Shown in pieces: positions 28,594-37,543 of a stretch of 64,000 nt of DNA; within the stretch, counting starts at the first letter, position 1, and each line of letters opens with the position of its first letter. A program made the translations under genes and the position numbers. The notes beneath the pieces were generated by a model. The model was not told the origin of the DNA and ran no database searches. It saw only the letters and a program-made list of their open reading frames with translations. The stretch is from NCBI RefSeq assembly GCF_000337775.1, contig NZ_AOLQ01000015.1:47706-111705 (forward strand), given 5' to 3'. The stretch is from Haloarcula vallismortis ATCC 29715 (GTDB lineage: Archaea; Halobacteriota; Halobacteria; Halobacteriales; Haloarculaceae).

Positions 28594-29703
28594 ATGAACG
28601 ACCTACGCACTGGATTGAGTTATGGTGACGTTTTGCTGGTCCCGAAGCGGTCGCCGGTCGACAGTCGGAGCGACATCGACCTCTCGACGCCACTCACCCC
28701 GACCGTGGAACTGGACACGCCGCTGGTCTCCGCCGCGATGGACACCGTCACCGAGGCAGAACTGGCAATCGAGCTTGCGCGCTCTGGCGGATTTGGGGTG
28801 CTGCACCGGTTCCTCACCCCTGACGAACAGGCCGAGCAAGTAAAGCAGGTGAAAGCAGCGGACGAACAGGTCGGCGCAGCAGTCGGTATCAACGAGGATT
28901 ACGTCGCACGGAGCCGTGCCGTGATTGCGGCCGGTGTCGATGCCCTCGTCGTCGACGTAGCACACGGCCACCTCGACCGGACGCTCGAAGCCGTGGAAAC
29001 CCTTGCGGACGAATTCCCTGACACAGACCTCATCGCCGGCAACGTCGCGACGCCCGCGGGTGTCGAAGACCTCGCCGCCGCCGGGGCCGACTGTGTCAAA
29101 GTCGGCATTGGGCCGGGGTCCCACTGCACCACCCGGAAAGTGGCGGGTGCCGGCGTCCCCCAGCTAACCGCCGTCGATGACTGCGCTACAGCCGCCGAGG
29201 ATCTGGACGTCACTATCTGTGCCGATGGTGGGATTCGCACGTCCGGTGACGCGGTGAAGGCCCTCATGGCCGGGGCCGATACCGTGATGCTGGGGAGCCT
29301 CTTTGCCGGCACTGAAGAGGCCCCCGGAGCAGTCGTCGAAGTAGATGGGACGCGGTACAAACGGTCACGGGGAATGGCGACCACCGCCGCGGCCGAGGAC
29401 CGTGATGATAAACAGAACAACGTCAGCGCCGACGAGGGGGTCGAAGCACTGACCCCGTACAAGGGCTCTGTCGCTGCTGTAGCCGAGGAGTTCTGTGCCG
29501 GTATTCGCTCCGGACTCTCTTACTGTGGCGGGCATACCATCGCTGCGGCCCGTGACAAGGCGGAGTTCATCCGCGTCGCGCAGAGCGCGAAAGAACGCGA
29601 GGGGTTCCACACGGACCACGACTGGGAAGGCGTCAACGTGGAGAGTGAAGTGACGCAGGTCCGCGACGCCGGCACCGAGGCACCCGCCGATAGCGACGAC
29701 TGA
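28594..29703 (+). CDS. GuaB family enzyme: GMP reductase / IMP dehydrogenase without CBS domains
   Basis: The protein has 369 residues, a single (beta/alpha)8 barrel. The start GLSYGDVLLVPKRSPVDSRS and SAAMDTVTEAELAIELARSG are family hallmarks. IMP dehydrogenases carry a ~120-residue CBS insertion after the LHRF segment; here the chain goes straight on, as in GMP reductase. The catalytic Cys loop GIGPGSHCTTRKVAGAGVPQ is closer to the GMP-reductase form (GSxCTTRxxxGxGxPQ) than to IMPDH. The flap region TPYKGSVAAV is present. It acts in guanine nucleotide interconversion; GMP reductase is my first choice and IMPDH the alternative. Confidence 0.85.
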   Translation: MNDLRTGLSYGDVLLVPKRSPVDSRSDIDLSTPLTPTVELDTPLVSAAMDTVTEAELAIELARSGGFGVLHRFLTPDEQAEQVKQVKAADEQVGAAVGINEDYVARSRAVIAAGVDALVVDVAHGHLDRTLEAVETLADEFPDTDLIAGNVATPAGVEDLAAAGADCVKVGIGPGSHCTTRKVAGAGVPQLTAVDDCATAAEDLDVTICADGGIRTSGDAVKALMAGADTVMLGSLFAGTEEAPGAVVEVDGTRYKRSRGMATTAAAEDRDDKQNNVSADEGVEALTPYKGSVAAVAEEFCAGIRSGLSYCGGHTIAAARDKAEFIRVAQSAKEREGFHTDHDWEGVNVESEVTQVRDAGTEAPADSDD

Positions 29704-29880
29704 CCTGATAGAACGACTGGCCGGGTCGGCGCTTATCGAGTGCGGGGTCGGTACCGACGCCCAACCCTCGTAGGCTGTGTACTCTAGCCGATGCTGGTGT
29801 CCGGAGACTCGATTGTCTGGCGTGTTTGGATTGCATCTGTAGAACCGCAACTACCCATATCAGGGGTGTAATTGGCCCCG

Positions 29881-30159
29881 TTACTCGTCGTCTTCATCGG
29901 CTGCAGGGAGGTCGTCGTCCATCTCCTCAGTACTCTGCAACAGGAGATCAGTACCGGCTGCGGCGATCATACCGACCCCAACCGCGCGTAACTGCCGGCG
30001 ATACGCCGGCTTCACTTCGAGCGCGGAAGCGTTGTCGAAGTTCTTCCCGATCATGGATTTGATGAATTTGACACTTATCTGCGGGAAGAGCGCAGTCACC
30101 ACGCCCTGGAAAAGCACGACTGCTGCACCGAGTTTGCGACTTTTTTGACAGTCCAACAT
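29881..30159 (-). CDS. Small hypothetical membrane-associated protein
   Basis: The protein has 92 residues. A hydrophobic stretch at about 10-30 (LGAAVVLFQGVVTALFPQIS) and a shorter one at about 58-75 (VGVGMIAAAGTDLLL) are followed by an acidic tail ending DDDLPAADEDDE. The basic patch FIKSMIGKNF lies between them. The function is unknown, but composition and the acidic tail argue for a real haloarchaeal gene. It stands alone, convergent with guaB-type and upstream of nothing obvious. Confidence 0.65.
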   Translation of the reverse strand: MLDCQKSRKLGAAVVLFQGVVTALFPQISVKFIKSMIGKNFDNASALEVKPAYRRQLRAVGVGMIAAAGTDLLLQSTEEMDDDLPAADEDDE

Positions 30160-30390
30160 ACCTTATCTAAGTATTCGACAGGAATTACTATTGCGACTAA
30201 TCTACTGCATTGAGAAATGTAGAAACTGTTTTATGATACTTCATAGCGTGAAAATGGTGTTAACTTAGATTTCGAAGGCAGTTCGACCATTCGGGGCATT
30301 AGCCAATGATATGTTGTCCTGAACGCATCGACGACGCTTCAGATGTCGTTCGAACCGGCCACGTATAATAAAAGCCTCCCGGTAACTCCA

Positions 30391-32442
30391 CTATCCGGAC
30401 TTTCGAACCTGCACTGCTGAATGCTTGTACTCGGGAATCTCGGCGACGGGGTCGAGTGCATCGCCGGTCAGGGCGTTTGCGAGGGGCTCCAGATAGTGGA
30501 ACGTACAGAATACGACGCCGGGTCGAATGGCCGCCGTCACGGCCGCCGACACTGTCACGCTGCCGCGGTCGTTCTCGATGACGACGGTGTCGCCGTCCTC
30601 GATACCACGGGCGGTGGCGTCGTCCGGATGGATTTCGAGGACATCCTCCCCGCGCATCCGCATGAGGGTCTCCGACCGGCGGGTGAGCGCCCCGCTGTTG
30701 AAGTGCTGGAGCGCCCGCCCAGTCGTGAGCACGAGTTCGCCATCGGCGACGCCGTCAGCCGGCGGCGTCGGCGAAACCGGGAGCAGCGGAGCGGTTTCCT
30801 CGCCCGACGCGAACGTCTCCGTGTGGAGCACGTCGGTTCCGCAGTCGGCGTCGGCCGGGAACGGCCACCGCTGGTAGCTATCCCCGATGCCCTCGTAACT
30901 CATGCCGGCGTACAGCGGATTGACACGCGTCAGCTCTTCGAACACCGCTTCCGGGCCGTCGTAGTCGAACGCGTCCGACTCGTCGACGAGTCGCTGACCG
31001 AGGTCTGTGAGGATATCGAGGTCTCGACGGGCGTTTCCGGGCAGGTCGGCGTTCGGTCGCATCCGCATCACGCGTCGGTCCGTGTTTGTCACGGTGCCCG
31101 CTTTCTCCGCCCAACTGCTTCCCGGAAGCACGACATCGGCATGGTCGACGGTCGCTGTCTCGAAGAGGTCGATGACGACGCAGAAATCGAGGTCGTCGAA
31201 GCCAGCCCTGACAGCGCTCGCGTTGGGTTCCGTGACGGCCGGGTTCTCGCCGAACACGACCGCGGCCTTGACTGCGTCACCGAACTGGTGTGTCGCGGTC
31301 GTCTCCGTCAGGCCGGGTTCGCTCGGCGGCTCGGCGCCCCATTCGTCGGCGATCCGCTGTCGGGCGTCCGGGTCTGTAACGGGTTCGTAGCCGGGGAGCA
31401 CGCTGGGAAGCGCGCCAACGTCGCCGGCCCCCTGGACGTTGTTCTGGCCGCGCAGCGGGTTCACGCCGGTGCCCGGGCGACCGACGTTGCCGGTCAGCAG
31501 TGCGAGGTTCAACAGCGCGTGCACGTTGTCGGTCCCGCACGTGTGTTGGCTCATTCCCATCCCTGTCACAATCGCCGCCCTGTCGGCTTCGGCGTAGGCT
31601 CTGGCGGCTTCCCGGACGGTTTCCGGGTCGACGCCGGCCGCGTCGGCACCTGACCCGACGTTGACGCCATCGAGATGTGCGGTCAAGTCCGCGTAGCCGG
31701 TCGTTCGGTCTTCGATAAAGGACTCGTCGACGAGTCCCTCGTCGAGAACGACTTTCGCCATCGAATTGAGGAGCTGGATATCGTATCCGGGGCGAACGTC
31801 GAGGTGAATGTCAGCGGCATCGGTCGTGTCCGTTTCACGAGGGTCGATATGGATGAGCGTGGCCCCGTTGCGAATCGCCGGCAGGAAGTACGACCGGAAA
31901 ATGACGGGGTGTTGTTCGGCCGGGTTCGCGCCGGTGACGAGCAGACAGTCGGTTTCCGCGAGGTCATCGAGCGTGTTCGTCATCGCCCCGGCACCGAACC
32001 GCTCGCTCATCGCGGCGACGGTCGAGGAATGACAGAGGCGGGCACAGTTGTCGACGTTGTTGGTACCGAGCATCCGCGCAATCTTCTGGAAGACGTAGTT
32101 CTCCTCGTTCGTGCAGTTCGACGACGCGAAGAATTCGACGGCGTCTGGCCCGTGCTGGTCGATGATCTCCCCGAGGCGGTCGGTCACGCGAGACAGAGCG
32201 GCCTCCCAGGGTGCAGTGGCGAAACGCCCGTTCTCACGGACGAGTGGCTCGGTCAGCCGGTCCTCGTGTGTGACTACGTCGAACGCGGCTCCGCCCTTTG
32301 GACAGATCTCCCCTTTGGTGTTCACTGGCCCCGCTGTGCCGGTCGCTTTGCCGTTGCCCGCGTATTGTATCGTACACCCGACGCCACAGTACGGACAGAC
32401 TGTCTGCTCGGCCCGGGGATTTTGGTTCTGGTCAGTGCCCAT
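30391..32442 (-). CDS. Molybdopterin oxidoreductase, formate dehydrogenase alpha-type
   Basis: The protein has 683 residues. The N-terminal [4Fe-4S] motif is CPYCGVGC (about 16-23) with ICPKGG (about 46). The active-site loop NNVDNCARLCHSSTV carries Cys where FdhF enzymes have Sec or Cys bound to Mo/W. Molybdopterin-binding segments follow, and a C-terminal MoCo-binding domain contains TTGRALQHFNSGALTRRSE. It probably oxidises formate to CO2 in the cytoplasm, as there is no Tat signal. No small iron-sulfur or membrane subunit and no fdhD is adjacent, so the electron partner is unknown. An assimilatory nitrate reductase is the main alternative, made less likely by the Cys-loop context. Confidence 0.8.
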   Translation of the reverse strand: MGTDQNQNPRAEQTVCPYCGVGCTIQYAGNGKATGTAGPVNTKGEICPKGGAAFDVVTHEDRLTEPLVRENGRFATAPWEAALSRVTDRLGEIIDQHGPDAVEFFASSNCTNEENYVFQKIARMLGTNNVDNCARLCHSSTVAAMSERFGAGAMTNTLDDLAETDCLLVTGANPAEQHPVIFRSYFLPAIRNGATLIHIDPRETDTTDAADIHLDVRPGYDIQLLNSMAKVVLDEGLVDESFIEDRTTGYADLTAHLDGVNVGSGADAAGVDPETVREAARAYAEADRAAIVTGMGMSQHTCGTDNVHALLNLALLTGNVGRPGTGVNPLRGQNNVQGAGDVGALPSVLPGYEPVTDPDARQRIADEWGAEPPSEPGLTETTATHQFGDAVKAAVVFGENPAVTEPNASAVRAGFDDLDFCVVIDLFETATVDHADVVLPGSSWAEKAGTVTNTDRRVMRMRPNADLPGNARRDLDILTDLGQRLVDESDAFDYDGPEAVFEELTRVNPLYAGMSYEGIGDSYQRWPFPADADCGTDVLHTETFASGEETAPLLPVSPTPPADGVADGELVLTTGRALQHFNSGALTRRSETLMRMRGEDVLEIHPDDATARGIEDGDTVVIENDRGSVTVSAAVTAAIRPGVVFCTFHYLEPLANALTGDALDPVAEIPEYKHSAVQVRKSG

Positions 32443-32644
32443 TTCTACGTGAAGTAGTGACCGTGCAGCTACAAGTAGACAACCGGTAAAACGTAGGCTG
32501 TTTTATAAGTGCGGCAAACCGACGCCAGTTGAACAAGCCCAGTGGTGTTCTCCGAACTGGTATGGTTGACCGTGTGCGGTTGGGCTACCAGTTTCGAGAG
32601 GTACACCACATACTGTAATGGGCCCTCGCTCGTAGTCCCGATAG
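32443..32644. other. Divergent intergenic between formate dehydrogenase and nosD
   Basis: About 200 bases holding both start regions. I see no clear inverted repeat. nosZ, often found upstream of nosD in other nos clusters, is not here. Confidence 0.45.
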
Positions 32645-34558
32645 ATGCGACCAGCCCTGACGACCGTGCAAATATTCGCGCTACTCGCGGTAGTTGTCGG
32701 GACACTGGTTTTCGCTGCGTCGTTTGCCGTCGATACGACCAGCGCCCGCCCTGAACCAGTATCGTTCGATAACACTGTCCAGCGTGGGATTACGATGGCT
32801 GACGAACAGATTGCCCGGAATCGGAGCATCAGCGTTCCGCGGGCACAGGTCTTCTACTCACAGTACCGCTACGTTGTCGGCTACGTTGGCATAGATCAGG
32901 CTGTGACGTCACTCACGGAACCGGGCCACGAACAGCAGTTCGGGTATCCACTCGCGGTGTACGTTTCCGACTACAGTGACAGGCCGGTCAGATGTAGCGA
33001 CGACGGCTACCTCCGGACTGCCGCACCGCCGGACTGGGTCGAAGCCAATCAGGCTCACTACGTCGTCGATAGCTCGGCGCGAGTCCCGTCAGGGGAGGCG
33101 GTTGTGCCGTTCGCCGACCGTGACGACGCCGCGGCGTTCGCCGAGACGTGCGGCGGACGAATCATCGACTGGGACACCCTCAAGACCCGGTCGTTCGACC
33201 TCGAACAGGCGGGGGCGGTCCGAAAGCAGGTCGGCCCGCGGCGAACCGACGCCGATGCCACCGTGCAGGCGGCACGAGAGCATCGGGACCGACCTGTCTC
33301 GGTTGAGGTCGGAACCGACGCCCCGACGATTCAGGCGGCTGTCGACGCGGCCCCACCGAACACGACAGTCGCCGTTCCGGCCGGCACCTACGACGAGCAG
33401 GTGACGATAGACAAGCCACTCACTCTCAGCGGTCCCGGGGCGACGCTCGACGGCGGCGGGAATGGGACGGTCGTGACAGTGACGTCGGACGGGGTCGGTG
33501 TCACCGGGTTTGACATCGTCGGCGTCGGTAACGCGACGGTCGGCGACCCAACGAAGGCCAACGACAGCGCCTGGGACGCCACCGTCACGACCGCCTACGG
33601 CAACAGCGACGCTGCCGTTACCGGGCGCAACGTCTCCGGACTGTACGTTGCGAACGTCAGCGTCGAGACGCCCGCTAGCGGCGTCGTCCTGCGGCGGACG
33701 CCCGGTGCAGTCGTCGAGAACGTCACGGTCAACGGGACGACGGACTGGCAAGACGGGTTCATGGGCGTCATCGGGATGCACGGGCCGATAGTCGTCCAGG
33801 ACTCGGTGTTCAACGGCGGGCGTGACAGCGTGTACCTCCACCGGGCCGACGGGACCGCTGTCCGGAACAACACGTTCAGGGACAACCGCTTCGGCGTCCA
33901 CCTGATGTACACCTCGCGGTCGCTCGTCGCAGACAACGTCGCCCGGGGACAGGAGTACGCCGGCGTCGTCGTCATGACCAACCCCGTGGCCAACGCCATC
34001 GTCGGAAACGACGTGCGCCACTCCGGCAGCGGCGTCATGATGGCCGGGTCCCGGAGCTATATTGCGCACAACGTGGTAGTCGACACCGACCAGGCGATGT
34101 CGACCAACGCCGACCGGTCCCTCTACGAGCACAACGTACTCTACGGGAATGATATCGGTGTGCGGGCGTCGACAGTCGTCCCGTCGAACATCGTCACCGA
34201 GAACGATTTCATCGCGAACGACCGCCATGCGGTCTCAGGACCGGGGCCGTTGCGCGTGTATACTCACGACGGCAGGGGGAACTACTGGAGCGGCGCGTAC
34301 GACCTCACCGGCGGGTCTGGCCCGGTGTTGGCCCAGTCCTACTCGCCAACCGACTCCGTCGACCGTCGCCTTGACCAGACCAACGCCGCGATTGTCCTGC
34401 GGTCTGCACCGAGTGTCCGTGGTCTCCGGGCGCTTCGCGGCACCACACCCGGCTTTCGCCGGGGCAGCATCGTCGACAGGGCACCGCTGACAGGTCCTGC
34501 GAATCCCGAGACTGTCGAGCGCCTTGGTAACGAGACATCGATGGAGGGAGCGACATGA
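32645..34558 (+). CDS. nosD: NosD copper-maturation protein with an N-terminal NosL-like domain
   Basis: The protein has 637 residues. An N-terminal hydrophobic segment (about 5-30) is a signal or anchor. Residues about 40-190 look NosL-like (VYVSDYSDRPVRC, DWVEANQAHYVVDSSA, AVVPFADRDDAAAFAETCGG) but without the NosL CxxCGM copper motif. From about 215 a right-handed beta-helix of CASH/NosD repeats follows (TIQAAVDAAPPNTTVAVPAG, YLHRADGTAVRNNTFRDNRF, then HLMYTSRSLVADN). NosD works outside the membrane with NosFY to mature the CuZ centre of nitrous oxide reductase. Its stop overlaps nosF by ATGA. Confidence 0.88.
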   Translation: MRPALTTVQIFALLAVVVGTLVFAASFAVDTTSARPEPVSFDNTVQRGITMADEQIARNRSISVPRAQVFYSQYRYVVGYVGIDQAVTSLTEPGHEQQFGYPLAVYVSDYSDRPVRCSDDGYLRTAAPPDWVEANQAHYVVDSSARVPSGEAVVPFADRDDAAAFAETCGGRIIDWDTLKTRSFDLEQAGAVRKQVGPRRTDADATVQAAREHRDRPVSVEVGTDAPTIQAAVDAAPPNTTVAVPAGTYDEQVTIDKPLTLSGPGATLDGGGNGTVVTVTSDGVGVTGFDIVGVGNATVGDPTKANDSAWDATVTTAYGNSDAAVTGRNVSGLYVANVSVETPASGVVLRRTPGAVVENVTVNGTTDWQDGFMGVIGMHGPIVVQDSVFNGGRDSVYLHRADGTAVRNNTFRDNRFGVHLMYTSRSLVADNVARGQEYAGVVVMTNPVANAIVGNDVRHSGSGVMMAGSRSYIAHNVVVDTDQAMSTNADRSLYEHNVLYGNDIGVRASTVVPSNIVTENDFIANDRHAVSGPGPLRVYTHDGRGNYWSGAYDLTGGSGPVLAQSYSPTDSVDRRLDQTNAAIVLRSAPSVRGLRALRGTTPGFRRGSIVDRAPLTGPANPETVERLGNETSMEGAT

Positions 34559-35280
34559 CTGGCGAGACGTATCTCGCGGCGGACGAGGTCACGAAAAAAT
34601 ACGGCGACGTGACAGCCGTCTCGGCGGTGTCACTCGACGTGCCGTCAGACGCCGTGACCGGGTTCATCGGCCCGAACGGCTCCGGGAAAACGACGCTCCT
34701 GCGCCTGCTTCTGGGCGTCGAACGACTAACCAGCGGAACTATCTCGTACAGCGGTCCCGATGCCGAGCGCCAACTGGGCTACCTGCCACAGCGGCCGACC
34801 TTCCGGCCGGGCTTTAGTGTCAGAGAGACCGCAGCGTTCTACGCGGACCTCGTCGACGACGACCCGGACCGCCTTCTCGAACGTGTTGGCCTCGAAGCAG
34901 TAGCAGACCGTCCCGTCTCAGGGCTCTCCGGGGGAATGACGCGTCTTCTGGGAATCGCCCAGGCACTGGCCGGTGACCCGCCGATTGTGATGCTCGACGA
35001 ACCAGCAAGCGGCCTCGACCCGGCGATGAGCCGACTGATATTCGACATCGTCGAATCGATTGCCGACGCCGGCCGTGCTGTGGTTCTCTGCTCGCACGAA
35101 CTGCCACTCGTCGAGAAGACGGCTGACCGACTGGCTGTGCTCGAATCCGGCCGCCTCGTGCGGACCGGATCGGTCGAGGAACTCCGGGAACAGACCGGCG
35201 GGCCGCTCCACGAGACGTTCACAGCGCTTCTGGAACAGGACAGAGCCGCTATTGCCGCGCCGGAGGGCACACAGTCATGA
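34555..35280 (+). CDS. nosF: NosF ABC transporter ATP-binding protein
   Basis: The protein has 241 residues. Walker A GPNGSGKTTLLRLLLG (about 39-54), Q-loop YLPQRPTFRPG, signature LSGGMTRLLGIAQAL (about 124-138), Walker B IVMLDEPASGLDP and the switch His in LCSHELPLVE are all present. It energises the NosFY transporter that serves NosD during CuZ maturation. It overlaps nosD and nosY by four bases on each side, so the three form one transcript. Confidence 0.92.
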   Translation: MTGETYLAADEVTKKYGDVTAVSAVSLDVPSDAVTGFIGPNGSGKTTLLRLLLGVERLTSGTISYSGPDAERQLGYLPQRPTFRPGFSVRETAAFYADLVDDDPDRLLERVGLEAVADRPVSGLSGGMTRLLGIAQALAGDPPIVMLDEPASGLDPAMSRLIFDIVESIADAGRAVVLCSHELPLVEKTADRLAVLESGRLVRTGSVEELREQTGGPLHETFTALLEQDRAAIAAPEGTQS

Positions 35281-36089
35281 TAGATGGGACCCGCTTCTGG
35301 ACGGTCTTCGTTCGGGAAGTCCGGAGCGCAGTCAGGACACGCACCTATCTGGCGCTCGGGCTGATTACAGCGATTGTCCTATTCGGCCTCGCCCATGCCG
35401 GTGGTGGCCCCACCGGCGGCTACGTTCCCACTGTCGTCGATACGCTCATAGCCGTCGAAGTACTCGTGCCGACGCTTGCCTTCGCCGTCGGCTATCGCGC
35501 GATAGCCGACCCCGCCGTCCGGGGAGAACTCGACGTACTTGACACCTACCCGCTCTCGACGTGGTCGTACGTCGGCGGGGTGTACGCGGGTCGTGCACTC
35601 CTGTTGCTCACTATTGTCGTCGTGCCGTTGCTGGCGCTGGGCGTCAACGTTGCAACGACCGCAGGACCGGAGACGACAGTGTTCGCGAGCCACCGGGGCG
35701 TCGACTCGCCGTTCCTGTTCATCCGGTTTGTCGCGCTGACGGTCCTGTACGCGCTCACGTCACTGACTATCGCGTTCCTGCTGTCGGCGCTCGCCGGCAC
35801 CCGGGGGCGGGCGCTCGTGCTCGCACTCGCTGGGCTGCTCCTCCTCACTGTCGGAAGCGATCTGGCGGTGTTCGCAGCGCTTGACACCGGCGTTACCACG
35901 GGCACACTCGGCGGCGCACTCGCCATGACCCCGGCGGGGGCCTACCGTGGACTCGTGTTCGACCAGGTTCTGTACGTCGCTGTCCCGGGACGGTCAGCGT
36001 TCGTCCCGACGTGGGCTGCCGCACTCTCGCTGCTGTTCTGGTGGGGACTCACGTTTGTGGGGGCGATGTTTGCGACGGATGCGGCCTGA
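35277..36089 (+). CDS. nosY: NosY ABC transporter permease
   Basis: The protein has 270 residues with six hydrophobic segments, typical of ABC-2 permeases. Features are an N-terminal FVREVRSAVRTRTYLALGL and a C-terminal membrane end LLFWWGLTFVGAMFATDAA. It forms the membrane part of NosDFY. The conserved nosDFY order and the ATGA overlap with nosF support the name more strongly than the sequence itself, which is weakly conserved. Confidence 0.88.
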   Translation: MIDGTRFWTVFVREVRSAVRTRTYLALGLITAIVLFGLAHAGGGPTGGYVPTVVDTLIAVEVLVPTLAFAVGYRAIADPAVRGELDVLDTYPLSTWSYVGGVYAGRALLLLTIVVVPLLALGVNVATTAGPETTVFASHRGVDSPFLFIRFVALTVLYALTSLTIAFLLSALAGTRGRALVLALAGLLLLTVGSDLAVFAALDTGVTTGTLGGALAMTPAGAYRGLVFDQVLYVAVPGRSAFVPTWAAALSLLFWWGLTFVGAMFATDAA

Positions 36090-36573
36090 TACTGTCGGCG
36101 GCACGTCTACACCGGATTTCGCCACTGTGAATACCTTGATATATATACAGGGTGGCATAGAACCGTTGTCACTCTCATCCAGAAACGAGCAACACAGGTG
36201 AGCGATGTGACACGGGAAACTATGAACCATCAATTAAATGGTGGGATCTCGGTGCAAGATACAGCGGCTGCATACGACATTCAAATTACTGCTATACGTA
36301 ACGGTCATCTATGACTGTATTTACATTTTGTGTCCATGACAACCAATTACTTCTGGGCTTTACTCATTAAGTCACATAAATAATCTTCATTTGCAGACAT
36401 TCAGTCGTGAAAACGACCGGAGTCGTTATGCAGAGTTCCAAACAGGTAGCTGATCATAACTACGGACGAACCAAGCACTCAACGGGAGAACGCCAACTCA
36501 GTCATCCAGAACTAGACAGTGCCGAGGTTAGCCAAATGATGAACTATTTTAATTCTGCGGAATATGAACCATT
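36090..36573. other. Low-GC junction region with IS6 relic
   Basis: About 480 bases after nosY, clearly lower in GC than the nos genes. It holds a TATA-rich run (GATATATATA near 36139) and an IS6 right-end relic (36440-36523). No complete gene is visible. This looks like a site of past insertion and deletion inside the nos island. Confidence 0.5.
36440..36523 (+). mobile_element. Relic of an IS6-family right end
   Basis: AACTAGACAGTGCC at 36510-36523 is identical to the right terminal repeat of the intact IS at 2464-3208. The preceding ~65 bases align with the transposase 3' end (AACTACGGACGAACC against AACCACGAACGACCG, then AACGCCA), with substitutions and small indels, and the stop TAG keeps its place in the repeat. 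The left end and the rest of the gene are gone. Confidence 0.65.
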
Positions 36574-36930
36574 GTGTCACAGTCGAACAAGGATGCTGTT
36601 CGAGCGTACTACACGGCGATTGATGCGGAAGAGTATGATACGGTGTTTGCTCTCTTCGACGAGAGTATAGTGTATGAACGCCCTGGGCAGGAGAACATTC
36701 GTAACATAGACGCTCTCAAGGACTTTTATATCAACCAACGGCCGCTGTCTGCTGGGTCCCATGAAATCCACTCGCTCACAAGCGAAGACGAGACTGTTGC
36801 GGTGAGAGGGACATTTAGCGGCGTGCAAGCCGACACCGCTGTCTCATTTGGATTTGCCGACTTCTTCGTATTCAATGAGACGGGTCTTATTGAGCGTCGC
36901 TATACCTACACGGACCGAGATACAGTTTGA
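36574..36930 (+). CDS. NTF2-like / SnoaL-like protein
   Basis: The protein has 118 residues from GTG 36574. The pattern KDAVRAYYTAIDAEEYDTVF then ALFDESIVYERPGQENIRN is the classic NTF2-fold start (helix, then the pocket strand), followed by curved strands up to FADFFVFNETGLIERRYTY. NTF2-like proteins bind or isomerise small ligands; nothing fixes the substrate. It lies in a lower-GC segment 50 bases after the IS relic, which suggests it came in by transfer. Confidence 0.75.
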   Translation: MSQSNKDAVRAYYTAIDAEEYDTVFALFDESIVYERPGQENIRNIDALKDFYINQRPLSAGSHEIHSLTSEDETVAVRGTFSGVQADTAVSFGFADFFVFNETGLIERRYTYTDRDTV

Positions 36931-37058
36931 TTGGTCGCGACATTGAAACTCGACGTAGCGACTGGGGGCCGCGTTCCCGAGTGCGTCGAGACGGGATAGC
37001 AATCTAGCACGAGGGACATTGAGCAAATACACGTCCGCGCAGTGGCAAGGCTGATGCT

Positions 37059-37349
37059 TTGTGTAAGGTGTATGGTGAGATGTACAACCTTGCGTTCTAC
37101 GGTATAGACGAGGCGGATTTCCAGTTAGCACCCAATCACATTGTGGATGATGGCGAATATGAGACTATTTTAGAAAGTGCTGTCACTGCACTGATAATCT
37201 CTGATGCGGTCATTGATTCCATTTCAACAGGTGGATTACTGAGGACACATAACCCAACCGGTTCGGAAGGTCCGATAGAGACTGTTCAAATATTAGACGA
37301 GAGCTTTAATTTGCAGTTCTCTCATGAAAACCGGAAGAAGAGGTATTGA
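37059..37349 (+). CDS. Doubtful hypothetical protein
   Basis: An open frame of 96 codons (a start at 37080, MYNLAFYGIDEADF, is also possible). The translation is acidic early on (DEADFQLAPNHIVDDGEYET) and then has a hydrophobic helix (SAVTALIISDAVID). No family is recognised. The frame is in the low-GC insert between nosY and the HTH gene, so codon use gives little help. Confidence 0.33.
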   Translation: MCKVYGEMYNLAFYGIDEADFQLAPNHIVDDGEYETILESAVTALIISDAVIDSISTGGLLRTHNPTGSEGPIETVQILDESFNLQFSHENRKKRY

Positions 37350-37543
37350 TGTACGTCTTGGAAGCGATGCAAGATATGCGCCCTCCATCTTGCACAGCGG
37401 TCAGAAAACATACGGCGCTTATCAGACATTTCGGCGGTCAGTCCGCACATCTACTGAACGACTGTTTCATGTTATAGTAACCGAAAACAACATTTTGTGA
37501 AGCGTTGCATGACACCCGCATAGTTAGAGCAAACAGTATGCGT

